A DNA stretch of 37,879 nucleotides from Shackletoniella antarctica (lineage in GTDB: Bacteria; Cyanobacteriota; Cyanobacteriia; Phormidesmidales; Phormidesmidaceae): assembly GCA_003241845.1 (NCBI GenBank), contig QBMN01000018.1, positions 1 through 37,879 on the forward strand, written 5' to 3'. The notes below the pieces were generated by a model. The model did not search any database and was not told where the DNA came from. It saw only the letters and a list, made by a program, of their open reading frames with translations. The position numbers and the translations under genes were made by a program. This document shows, piece by piece, positions 24,480 through 31,370 of this stretch (position 1 is the first letter of the stretch; each line of letters starts with the position of its first letter).

Positions 24480-25175
24480 ATGGCCGACGAGCAATTTAGC
24501 CTGTTTAATGCCGGTGGTGAACCAGGAGCAGACCCCAGTAGCGTCAATTTTGATGCCATCCCCACCGACGGGGCAGTGCCCATCGTGCCCGGCATTTACC
24601 CTGACCTGGGCACCCTGGGCACCCACTGCCACAGTTGCCAGCGCTGTAGTCTGGCCGCAACCCGCACCAATGTGGTAGTTAGCCGGGGCAGCCCGACCGC
24701 CCCCGTGCTGATCATCGGCGAAGGGCCGGGGCAGCAGGAGGATGAACAGGGTTTGCCCTTTGTGGGTAAGTCGGGGCAGCTGCTCGAAAAAATCCTTGAG
24801 TCGGTGCGCTTTGACACCGAGAAGGATGTCTATATCTGCAATATCGTCAAGTGCCGCCCGCCTGAAAACCGCGTGCCCACTACCGTTGAGGTCAATGCCT
24901 GCAAAGGCTACCTGCTGGAGCAGATTCGTCTGGTGGATCCTAAAATCATTCTTCTCACCGGGGCGACGGCGCTCAAGTCGCTGCTGGGGGTGAAGCAGGG
25001 CATTAGCAAGGTGCGCGGCCAGTGGATGGAGTGGGAAGGGCGGCTGTGCATGCCGATCTTTCACCCCGCCTACCTGCTGCGCAACCAGTCGCGGGACAAG
25101 GGCAGCCCCAAGTGGCTGATGTGGCAAGATATTCAGGTGGTGAAGACGAAGGTGGATGAGCTGAGCGAGGGCTGA
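24480..25175 (+). CDS. Family 4 uracil-DNA glycosylase with a [4Fe-4S] cluster
   Basis: 231 residues from ATG 24480 (a GTG six codons earlier is possible). Family 4 UDG excises uracil from DNA. The four cluster cysteines are visible: CQRC after THCHS near residue 40-45, and the later pair in ICNIVKCRPPEN (Cys of KC) and VNACKGYLLEQ. The catalytic loop is LIIGEGPGQQEDEQGLPFVG, and the substrate loop is FHPAYLLRNQS. The first ~30 residues are a variable leader. It is on the plus strand, divergent from rps1B and convergent with the DUF29 gene 9 bp away. Confidence 0.93.
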   Translation: MADEQFSLFNAGGEPGADPSSVNFDAIPTDGAVPIVPGIYPDLGTLGTHCHSCQRCSLAATRTNVVVSRGSPTAPVLIIGEGPGQQEDEQGLPFVGKSGQLLEKILESVRFDTEKDVYICNIVKCRPPENRVPTTVEVNACKGYLLEQIRLVDPKIILLTGATALKSLLGVKQGISKVRGQWMEWEGRLCMPIFHPAYLLRNQSRDKGSPKWLMWQDIQVVKTKVDELSEG

Positions 25176-25184
25176 GGGCAGCTG

Positions 25185-25652
25185 CTACTGTGCCCAAAAC
25201 TCTGCGGTCAAAATCGCCCTTAAGCCTCGATCCAGCGACCACGCAACCGGAAAATCCACGGTGGAATAATCACTTTGCACTTGCTTCAATGCACGTTGCC
25301 AGCTTTCCTCAAATACTTCATTAGAGTAGGTCTGCAAGCTGGGGGATTGAGCCAAAAGATCTTGGAGCTGCTCCCGCTGTTCGTCGATGGTGTTTTCCCA
25401 ACCGCGATAACTGTCAGGTAAGGGTACATAGAGACGCTTGAGCAGATGAGCCAACAGCACCTTGAGTCGGGTCTTGAGTTCACGGCGATCGCGCGCAGCC
25501 AATCCCTCGATCTCCTCAATCAAATGTTCCAAATCCACGCTTGCTAGATCGCCCGCCTTGAGTTGGGCGATGGTATCGGCATACCAGAGAGCTAGGTCGC
25601 GATTGTAGAGCTGAGATTGGGCAATGGCAGGTTGTGCTGTCATGGGGGTCAT
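25185..25652 (-). CDS. DUF29 family protein
   Basis: 155 residues, a cyanobacterial DUF29 protein. Typical blocks are LYNRDLALWYADTIAQLKAG, DLEHLIEEIEGLAARDRREL, LKVLLAHLLKRLYVP, and the terminal FPVAWSLDRGLRAIL. All-helical, soluble, function unknown; the family is highly expanded in cyanobacteria and often occurs alone. There are two possible starts, ATG 25652 and ATG 25643, three codons apart. Confidence 0.88.
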   Translation of the reverse strand: MTPMTAQPAIAQSQLYNRDLALWYADTIAQLKAGDLASVDLEHLIEEIEGLAARDRRELKTRLKVLLAHLLKRLYVPLPDSYRGWENTIDEQREQLQDLLAQSPSLQTYSNEVFEESWQRALKQVQSDYSTVDFPVAWSLDRGLRAILTAEFWAQ

Positions 25653-25980
25653 GCTCTTCAGCCGTTACCGTTCATCCTAGTCCATGGCTCCTAGTCCGCA
25701 GCACCGGAGGCTAGAAATCCGGTTTCTGTTGCAGCAGGCAGGTCATGCTGTTGGGGCGAGAGAAGAAGCCGGGTTTATATTTCCACGGGTTTCTCTCTCC
25801 AGCGATTCTGGATTCTGACTGGGCATCCGTCAGGTTCAGTACGGCTTTCTATACCCGGCAATTTGGGAATCTCTGACAGAATAGACGGGTGGCTGACAAG
25901 CCGTTGAGTCTGCATTAAAAAAACCTACGGATGACAAATGACTTGCCTGGCCTAGCCCCGCTTATAACAAGGAGATTTCA
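25653..25980. other. Intergenic region with relics of a CCGG-centred repeat
   Basis: 328 bp upstream of the phasin-like gene and of the DUF29 gene. It contains AGAAATCCGGTTTCT at 25713-25727 (an imperfect palindrome) and related pieces GAAGCCGGGTTTA and CCACGGGTTTCTC around 25767-25797. These look like copies of the AGAAACCCGGTTTCT repeat common in cyanobacteria. The RBS of the phasin-like gene (AAGGAG) is at 25969-25974. No coding frame seen. Confidence 0.5.
25713..25727. repeat. AGAAATCCGGTTTCT palindromic repeat
   Basis: A 15-nt imperfect palindrome, AGAAA/TTTCT around TCCGG. Similar sequence recurs within 70 bp (GCCGGGTTTA, CCACGGGTTTCTC). It matches a well-known short repeat type in cyanobacterial intergenic DNA by memory; no search was run. 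Confidence 0.5.
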
Positions 25981-26304
25981 ATGGATACCAACAACCTTTT
26001 GCGCCAGTTGTTGATGATTGGCGTAGGCACTACCTCCCTGGTGGCCGAGCGGGTCAAGGTGGTGGCCGAAGAGTGGGTGCGCGAGGGTAAGTTTAACCCT
26101 GAGCAGGCCAGAACTCTGGTAGACGAAGTGATGACCCAGCTCAACGAGGGCAACGGCGCGCTAGAAGACCAGTTTCAGCGGCTGTTTCGCAACACTCTGC
26201 AAGACCTGGGTGTGCCCCGGCAGGCGGAAATGGACGAGCTGCGCGGACGGCTTGATCGCCTAGAACGGCAGGTGCGCGACCTGGAAAACCGTGCCTGGAA
26301 ATAA
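25981..26304 (+). CDS. Phasin-family-like helical protein
   Basis: 107 residues, helical with heptad pattern: MDTNNLLRQLLMIGVGTTSL, VAERVKVVAEEWVREGKFN, PEQARTLVDEVMTQLNEG, and a C-terminal coiled coil RGRLDRLERQVRDLEN. This is the COG3937 PhaI/PhaF-like layout (granule-associated or phasin-like) often seen in cyanobacteria without PHA genes nearby. Function in this organism is unknown; granule surface binding or scaffolding is an inference. Strong RBS AAGGAG six bases before ATG 25981 on the plus strand. Confidence 0.75.
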   Translation: MDTNNLLRQLLMIGVGTTSLVAERVKVVAEEWVREGKFNPEQARTLVDEVMTQLNEGNGALEDQFQRLFRNTLQDLGVPRQAEMDELRGRLDRLERQVRDLENRAWK

Positions 26305-26374
26305 ACTGCCTCACTAGCCATTGAATTGTCACCATAAATTTTCTGTCGGGACATTGCCTGTAATGCCCTATGTT

Positions 26375-26406
26375 TTGTTGACCGCTTTGACGCTATAAGT
26401 CAACAA
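26375..26406. promoter_or_regulatory. Inverted repeat upstream of the AraC-type regulator
   Basis: TTGTTGAC (26375-26382) and GTCAACAA (26399-26406) are perfect 8-bp arms with 16 bp between. The region also contains TTGACC, TTGACG and TATAAG hexamers, so it overlaps a likely promoter. Position and symmetry suit an operator, perhaps for autoregulation by the AraC protein, which begins 119 bp downstream. Confidence 0.4.
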
Positions 26407-26524
26407 GTTGTTATTCTACTTTTTGAGTAGCTGTGATACCTTGCTGGGCATCCCAGGGCGCTAAAGTTAGGTGAGGCGGTATTGGTTGCGGCTGGATCAA
26501 TCTTTCCCTAGCGAGCTGCGTGGC

Positions 26525-27400
26525 ATGGCTATAAACCCGTTAGATCTATTTGCAGGGAAGCCTGCGATCGCCCACCAGTCAGTGCGCCTCGACCAAGGCT
26601 TGACCATTCACTATCGTCACGACCTGCCGGGCATGCTGGATGCGCCCCAGGGGCTCAGTCACCACATGCTGACCTTTTTTCTGTCTAAAAATGAGCGGCA
26701 GGTGACCTCCTTTGACGGGTGCGGCGAATACGACGGGGCGATGGAGCTTGGCGATTTTTATCTCTACCCGGCAGGTCGCCCTGGGTTTACGCGCTGGCAG
26801 TCGGTCGACAAAACGCTGCACATTGTCCTAGAGCCTGACTTTCTCAGCCAGGTCGCTATCGACACCGATTGCCTAAACCCTGGCAACCTTGAGCTGCTGC
26901 CGGTGTTGAATACTCGCGATCGCAAGCTAGAGAGCCTGGTGCCGCTATTTCTCCAAGAAATAGAAGACGGCGACCTGGGCGACAGGCTCTATCTGGAGTC
27001 GCTCAGCTCGATTTTGGGCATTCATCTGCTGCGCCAATACTGCCAGGTCGTGCCTAAGATTCGTCAGTCTGCTGGGGGGCTGGCCCCCAAAAAACTCAGC
27101 ACGGTACTGGAGTACATTCAGGCGCGGCTGAGCCAAGAGCTGAGCTTAGACGCCATGGCCGCCGAAATTGGCGTCAGCCGGTGCCATTTTGCCACCCAGT
27201 TTAAACGGGCCGTGGGCCTGGCACCCCACCAGTACGTCAGCCAGCAGCGGATCGAGAAAGCCAAGCGGGCGCTGCGATCGCAGCAGCGCTCGATCGCCGA
27301 AGTGGCTCTAGAGTGCGGCTTCTCTAACCAAAGTCATCTCACCAAAGTCTTCAAAAAACAAACCGGCACCACCCCAAAAGCCTACCGAGAGCGGCTGTGA
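26525..27400 (+). CDS. AraC-family transcriptional regulator
   Basis: 291 residues from ATG 26525; a GTG at 26471 adds 18 residues. The N-terminal ~170 residues form a sensor-like domain with no close match that I recognise. The C-terminal ~100 residues are the two-helix-turn-helix AraC domain: LSLDAMAAEIGVSRCHFATQ and FKRAVGLAPHQYVSQQRIEK in the first unit, then ALECGFSNQSHLTKVFKKQT and GTTPKAYRERL. The gene precedes the EamA exporter in the same direction (145 bp), so the exporter is a plausible target. The effector is unknown. Confidence 0.88.
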   Translation: MAINPLDLFAGKPAIAHQSVRLDQGLTIHYRHDLPGMLDAPQGLSHHMLTFFLSKNERQVTSFDGCGEYDGAMELGDFYLYPAGRPGFTRWQSVDKTLHIVLEPDFLSQVAIDTDCLNPGNLELLPVLNTRDRKLESLVPLFLQEIEDGDLGDRLYLESLSSILGIHLLRQYCQVVPKIRQSAGGLAPKKLSTVLEYIQARLSQELSLDAMAAEIGVSRCHFATQFKRAVGLAPHQYVSQQRIEKAKRALRSQQRSIAEVALECGFSNQSHLTKVFKKQTGTTPKAYRERL

Positions 27401-27545
27401 AGTCGCTTGGGCTAAGGCGACCGAAAGAATCGACAACCCCCAGAACGTTTGGGCAAGACTGAGGCCAATCATCAGCGGTAGCCTAGCGCTGTGAACCGCA
27501 CTAGAGCATTGCCCCCATGGTTTTAGCCCATCCAGAGGTGCCCCT

Positions 27546-28487
27546 GTGAAAGCACTGCAAGGCTCTCTGTCCGATATTTTGCTCACGGCCCTGGCCCCGA
27601 TCTCCTGGGGCACCACCTACGCCGTGGCCACCGAGTTTTTGCCCGCCGGCCATCCGCTGTTTGTCGCCTCTATGCGATCGCTGCCCATCGGTCTGTTGTT
27701 GGTTGTGGGCCTGAGAAAGCTACCCCAGGGCATTTGGTGGGGGCGCATGCTGGTGTTGGGCGGCCTCAACATTGGCATTTTTCAGGCGCTGCTGTTTGTG
27801 GCGGCCTACCGCTTGCCGGGGGGTGTGGCGGCCACCGCCGGGGCAGTGCAGCCCCTGCTGGTGGTGCTGTTTTCGTGGCTAATTTTGAGCGAAAAACCGG
27901 GCAGGCCGTCGGTGATCGCGGCGATCGCCGGTTTTGTCGGCGTGGGGTTGCTGGTGCTTGGCCCCAGCGCCCGGTTAGATGGGGTGGGGCTGCTGGCGGC
28001 GATCGCCGGAGCCGTCGCTATGGGCCTCGGCACCGTGCTGACCAAGCGCTGGCAGCCGCCCGTGCCGCTGATTGTCTTTACCGCCTGGCAGCTGGCCATT
28101 GGCGGTCTGCTGCTGCTGCCCGTGGCCCTGGTGGTCGAAGGGCCGTTGACAGAGCTGTCTAGAACCAATCTGTGGGGCTTTATCTACCTGGGGCTAATCG
28201 GCACCGCCCTGGCCTACGCCCTCTGGTTTCGCGGCATTCAACGGCTCAAGACCTCGGCGGTGGCGGCACTGGGCTTACTCAGCCCCGTGGTCGCCACCCT
28301 GATTGGCTACCTGTTTTTGCAGCAAACCCTCACCCCTGTGCAGTTGGTCGGCGTGGCGGTGGTGCTCGGCAGCGTCTTGCTGGGCCAGCGCTCTCGCCAG
28401 GCGCAACCCCTGCACCAATGCTGCCCCTGCCCTCAAACCTCTGCCCAGGCCATAGCTCCTGCCCAGGTCATAGATCGACGCGCTTAA
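27546..28487 (+). CDS. EamA/DMT-family transporter
   Basis: 313 residues with ten predicted membrane helices in two EamA halves (about 10-140 and 145-285). Landmarks are APISWGTTYAVATEFLPAG in helix 1, RLPGGVAATAGAVQPLLVVL, and YLGLIGTALAYALWFRGIQR followed by LSPVVATLIGYLFLQQTLT. This subgroup (YdeD/PecM-like) exports amino-acid or other small metabolites. A Cys-rich tail (LHQCCPCPQTSAQ) is unusual. Start is GTG 27546. It follows the AraC-type regulator. Confidence 0.9.
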   Translation: MKALQGSLSDILLTALAPISWGTTYAVATEFLPAGHPLFVASMRSLPIGLLLVVGLRKLPQGIWWGRMLVLGGLNIGIFQALLFVAAYRLPGGVAATAGAVQPLLVVLFSWLILSEKPGRPSVIAAIAGFVGVGLLVLGPSARLDGVGLLAAIAGAVAMGLGTVLTKRWQPPVPLIVFTAWQLAIGGLLLLPVALVVEGPLTELSRTNLWGFIYLGLIGTALAYALWFRGIQRLKTSAVAALGLLSPVVATLIGYLFLQQTLTPVQLVGVAVVLGSVLLGQRSRQAQPLHQCCPCPQTSAQAIAPAQVIDRRA

Positions 28488-28587
28488 ACTCGCCTAGCGT
28501 CGTTGCCTCGCCTAGCGCACCAAGGTCGCTGAGGTGCTGGCGGGCGGAAAATTTCCCGGTGATCGCACCTTCGAGATTAGTGATGAG

Positions 28588-29187
28588 ATGACGAGAACCG
28601 CGAACAAATTGAGAGGTTTCACCGTGAATAACGTTAGGAATAATTTTGGGAATACTTTGAGTTTTTGGCGCATTTTCAAACGTCCGTGGGTTTGGGCTAT
28701 CACTCTCCTCATCACCCTGGGGGCGATCGGGTTCACCGCCCGCCCCTCTCTGGCCCAAAACGTCATTCGCTACCCCATTCCCAACTCCACCCTGCCGATT
28801 TCCCAGGCGGTCGAGCTACCGGCCAATGCCACCCTTATCTACCTGAGTGGGCAAATTCCTCCGGTGATTGATGCCACCGCTGCACCCACTTCCATCGCCG
28901 CCTTTGGCGACACCCAAACCCAAACCGTCAATATTCTCAACCACATCCAAACCATTCTCGCAGGCCTGGATCTGACCCTAGAAGATGTGGTGAAAATGCA
29001 GGTTTTTCTGGTCGGCGATCCAGCAATGGATGAGGCTATGGATTTCAGCGGGTTCATGGCTGGCTATACCCAATTTTTCGGCACCGCCGAGCAGCCCAAT
29101 TTGCCGAGCCGCTCAGCCATGCAGGTGGTCGGGTTGGTCAACCCCGGCTGGCTGGTCGAAATCGAAGTGGTTGCCGTGCGCTCCTAG
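28588..29187 (+). CDS. RidA/YjgF-family protein with an N-terminal membrane or signal segment
   Basis: 199 residues from ATG 28588; an ATG at 28534 adds 18 residues. After a basic stretch there is a hydrophobic segment (FKRPWVWAITLLITLGAIGF) ending at TARPSLAQ, which looks like a Sec signal peptide with cleavage after Ala. The rest is a Rid fold: LIYLSGQIPPVID, QTVNILNHIQTILAGLDLTL, EDVVKMQVFLVGD, LPSRSAMQVVGLVNPGWLVE and IEVVAVRS. Classical RidA is a cytosolic trimer that deaminates reactive enamines/imines, with an Arg in a xSRxx-type motif (PSRSAM here). Export to the periplasm is unusual. Confidence 0.85.
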   Translation: MTRTANKLRGFTVNNVRNNFGNTLSFWRIFKRPWVWAITLLITLGAIGFTARPSLAQNVIRYPIPNSTLPISQAVELPANATLIYLSGQIPPVIDATAAPTSIAAFGDTQTQTVNILNHIQTILAGLDLTLEDVVKMQVFLVGDPAMDEAMDFSGFMAGYTQFFGTAEQPNLPSRSAMQVVGLVNPGWLVEIEVVAVRS

Positions 29188-29192
29188 GTTGG

Positions 29193-29291
29193 CCTTTGCC
29201 CCTGGCCCGAAACTGGAGCACTCCTGAAGGATCGCAGCAGCAGCAAGTTTTGGTTCAGGAAGTTTTGCCTGCGATCGCCTAGGGGCAAAGG
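29193..29291. repeat. Nested inverted-repeat element downstream of the RidA gene
   Basis: Outer arms CCTTTGCCCCT (29193-29203) and AGGGGCAAAGG (29281-29291) are perfect 11-bp inverted repeats. Inside, GATCGCAG (29230-29237) and CTGCGATC (29269-29276) are perfect 8-bp arms. A third pair, TCCTGAA (29222-29228) and TTCAGGA (29254-29260), competes with the inner stem. The RNA could fold as a two-level hairpin of ~100 nt. It begins 5 bp after the RidA stop and is not followed by a T-run. Confidence 0.6.
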
Positions 29292-29450
29292 ATCTGCTGA
29301 GGGTTGCGAGGTCATTGGCCTGAGGCCACCAACTGTTGCGAATCGGTGTGGAAGTTCAAGCCATCGTGGAACTGTGTGCTACGGCGCAACTCTAAACGGG
29401 AAAGGAGCTAAGCTCAACATCAGTAAACTCGCCTCTCGGATCAATCAGCG

Positions 29451-30119
29451 GTGCGCGTATTTTTTGACTTTATGGTGGGCAGCTTTGCGGCGCTGTTTCC
29501 GGTGGTTGACCCCATCGGCAGCGTGCCGATATTTTTAGTGATTACCACCGGCATACCCGCCAGCCTGCGCAACCGCTACGCCCTGCACATTGCCCGCAAC
29601 GTGGTGGTGCTGCTGATTGCCAGCGTGCTGGTAGGCGGTAGCGTGCTGCGGTTTTTTGGTGTGTCCCTGGCGGTGGTGCGCATCGCGGGAGGCATTGTGG
29701 TCTTCCACGCCGCCTGGAAGGCGATGAACTCTGACCCCAAGCTGAACGAAGTTGACAACCAAGACGCGGCCCTGCGGCTGAATGAGCATAAGGATATTGC
29801 CTTTATGCCTATGACCATTCCCCTGTTGGCGGGGCCGGGGGCGATCGCCGTGGCCCTCGGCCTCGCCGCCCAGGCCGGGGGAGATTTTTCGGTGCCGACG
29901 GCGGTGAACCTGCTGGCGATCGCCGCCTCTATCGCCCTGATTGGGCTGGTGATTTTTCTATCGCTGCGATCGTCCACGCTGTTGCTCAAAGCCTTGGGGG
30001 CCAGCGGCATTCAGGCCATGAGTCGGCTGCTAGGGCTGTTTGTGATGGCGATCGGCGTGCAGCTCATTCTCAACGGGCTAGCCGACTGGCTGGCTTCGCT
30101 AAATCTGCCCATTCCCTGA
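29451..30119 (+). CDS. MarC-family integral membrane protein
   Basis: 222 residues with six predicted membrane helices. Signature blocks: AALFPVVDPIGSVPIFLVIT, RIAGGIVVFHAAWKAMN, MPMTIPLLAGPGAIAVALGL, and the last helix MSRLLGLFVMAIGVQLILNG. MarC proteins (formerly annotated as multiple antibiotic resistance) are a conserved but functionally unclear group in the inner membrane. Start is GTG 29451, preceded by AAAGGAG about 45 nt upstream that is too far to serve; ATG 29472 is an alternative. A palindrome ATTCCCTGAGGGAAT covers the stop codon (30111-30125). Confidence 0.9.
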   Translation: MRVFFDFMVGSFAALFPVVDPIGSVPIFLVITTGIPASLRNRYALHIARNVVVLLIASVLVGGSVLRFFGVSLAVVRIAGGIVVFHAAWKAMNSDPKLNEVDNQDAALRLNEHKDIAFMPMTIPLLAGPGAIAVALGLAAQAGGDFSVPTAVNLLAIAASIALIGLVIFLSLRSSTLLLKALGASGIQAMSRLLGLFVMAIGVQLILNGLADWLASLNLPIP

Positions 30120-30169
30120 GGGAATATCTGGGGAGGGTGATAGCCCCATGCCCAGGTCATAGTTTTGCT

Positions 30170-30388
30170 TTAGACTTGGGGTGTTCTCTGAAAACAGTAA
30201 ACTGTTCTGGCTTTGCCGATTCGGCGATAGAGGTTGGGTAGAGCCAAATTTAGCCAACGGGCAGCAACCGGGCGAAGAGCACTATGCTCACTGTAGGCTT
30301 GTCCGGCTTCAAAAAGCTCCATCTGGCGGTGCTGTTCATTGTTGACCGCAAGCCTTCTCAGGGAATCCTTGACCCATGAGTTATCCAA
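30170..30388 (-). CDS. Hypothetical small protein, divergent from the HD-GYP-like gene
   Basis: 72 codons, ATG 30388 to TAA. It overlaps the start of the divergent plus-strand gene by 13 bp. The composition is protein-like: a charged N-terminal helix (VKDSLRRLAVNNEQHRQMEL), an FEAGQAYSEHSA middle, and ARWLNLALPNLYRRIGKART near the end. I do not recognise a family. Codon use is ordinary for the window, but no RBS stands out, so it may also be a chance frame. Confidence 0.4.
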   Translation of the reverse strand: MDNSWVKDSLRRLAVNNEQHRQMELFEAGQAYSEHSALRPVAARWLNLALPNLYRRIGKARTVYCFQRTPQV

Positions 30389-31053
30389 GCTTTCACAGCT
30401 TTATTAAACTGCTGCGCAGCTTGCTCAAGCGCAGACAGCCCTGGCTGTTTGAAGAATCTATCTTCTTAGCCGACCTGTGCCTGGCCTACGGCACGATTGC
30501 CGGACTGGGCGATCGCGATAAAAAAACTCTATTCTTAGCCGCCCACTTCAAAAACCTGGGGGCCATCTACCTCGACGACCAGCAACTCAAGCAAGAGTAC
30601 CTCGACCACGGCGAAGCCATTCATCAAATGGAGGTGCTGTTTGCCGCCAGCGCCCAGCTCGCCAAAGATTCTGGCCTCAATGAGGTGGCCGACGTACTCG
30701 ATCAGTACCACCTGCGGGCGATTCCTCAAAACCCTCTGGCCCGCATTTTTCAGGTGCTCAACGCCTGGGTATCGTGCCGCCAGCACAGGGGCTGGCGCAG
30801 CCCCATGAACGACAAAGAAGCGCTGATTATTCTCAAGCAGCGGGCCGAGATGCAGTGGTCTGACCCCAAGGTGGTGTTCCACTTTATCGAACATCTCTGT
30901 CGCTATTCGTCGCGCCCAGAGCGCCGCCAAGCCTGCACCATCAACGGGTTTGAGGTGCCGCCCGAGGTGCCCGAGGTGAGAGACTTTGGCTTTGACACCC
31001 TCGAAGACCAGTTTCAGTACCCAGTTGAAGCCGAAGCCTCCAGCGGTCTTTAG
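30376..31053 (+). CDS. Degenerate HD-GYP-like protein
   Basis: 225 residues with the helical layout of an HD-GYP domain but without its metal ligands. The usual HD is replaced: LAAHFKNLGAIYLDDQQL (residues 54-71) has H57-F58, and the GYP loop is gone. Remaining parts keep register: a long helix with EAIHQMEVLFAASAQLAKD, DQYHLR near 109, NPLARIFQVLNAWVSC and DKEALIILKQRAEMQ. Active HD-GYP enzymes hydrolyse cyclic di-GMP; this one probably does not, and may act as a binding or scaffold protein. Family is assigned by pattern, not by search. An unrelated C-terminal tail (about 185-225) is acidic. Confidence 0.6.
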   Translation: MSYPSFHSFIKLLRSLLKRRQPWLFEESIFLADLCLAYGTIAGLGDRDKKTLFLAAHFKNLGAIYLDDQQLKQEYLDHGEAIHQMEVLFAASAQLAKDSGLNEVADVLDQYHLRAIPQNPLARIFQVLNAWVSCRQHRGWRSPMNDKEALIILKQRAEMQWSDPKVVFHFIEHLCRYSSRPERRQACTINGFEVPPEVPEVRDFGFDTLEDQFQYPVEAEASSGL

Positions 31054-31079
31054 GTCAATCTGGCGGCCTCACGCCGGGC

Positions 31080-31200
31080 CTAGTGCTCTGTCAATGCTGA
31101 AATTTAGGATGTGCCTATTCTTGGCATAGTCTTTCCATGGTGCATTGCTTCGCGAATGCACCCTACAACACCCTAAAAATTAGGCTTGACGCTGCACTAG
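31080..31200. mobile_element. MITE-like element with TA-flanked terminal inverted repeats
   Basis: The left end at 31080-31108 begins CTAGTGCTCTGTCAA and the right end at 31172-31200 finishes TTGACGCTGCACTAG. These 29-nt ends are inverted copies of each other with about 21 matches of 29. TA dinucleotides stand at both borders (31081-31082 and 31198-31199), as in IS630/Tc1-mariner insertions, which duplicate TA. The centre contains a hairpin, GGTGCATTGCTTCGCGAATGCACC at 31139-31162 with an 8-bp stem. There is no coding capacity, so it is non-autonomous. Confidence 0.65.
31139..31162. repeat. GGTGCATT hairpin inside the MITE-like element
   Basis: GGTGCATT and AATGCACC form a perfect 8-bp stem with an 8-nt loop GCTTCGCG. 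Together with the flanking CCTACAAC it resembles a repeat of the type GTAGGGTGCATTCGCGAAGCAATGCACC, which I recall as widespread in cyanobacterial intergenic DNA. Confidence 0.7.
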
Positions 31201-31370
31201 AGCCTGGGGCAACCTGGGTGGTGTTTTCTACAGGGTGTTGCAGAAATCGCTGGGGGGATGGTCACGGTTAGCACTAGGGGATACAGTTGGGGAGACTGTT
31301 GGGGCACTGTGCGCGTTGCCGGCTTGCCCTAGCATAGGTTTGTTTCGGCAATAGCTACCAAGGGTCTGTT

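Larger units (their letters stand above)
31054..31370. other. Intergenic region containing a MITE-like element
   Basis: 317 bp between the HD-GYP-like gene and the YbjN gene, both on the plus strand. It holds the inverted-repeat element 31080-31200. The remaining 170 bp must carry the YbjN promoter; no clear -35/-10 pair found. No coding frame seen. Confidence 0.5.

Noticed and set aside
24285-25127. A 280-codon minus-strand frame over the uracil-DNA glycosylase gene.
   Set aside because: It is the antisense shadow of a clear family 4 UDG with cluster cysteines; its composition is rich in His/Gln/Gly as such shadows are.
27308-27616. A 102-codon minus-strand frame between the AraC-type regulator and the EamA gene, with a hydrophobic stretch.
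   Set aside because: It overlaps the coding ends of both neighbours and has no recognisable RBS or family; the hydrophobic stretch is not enough.
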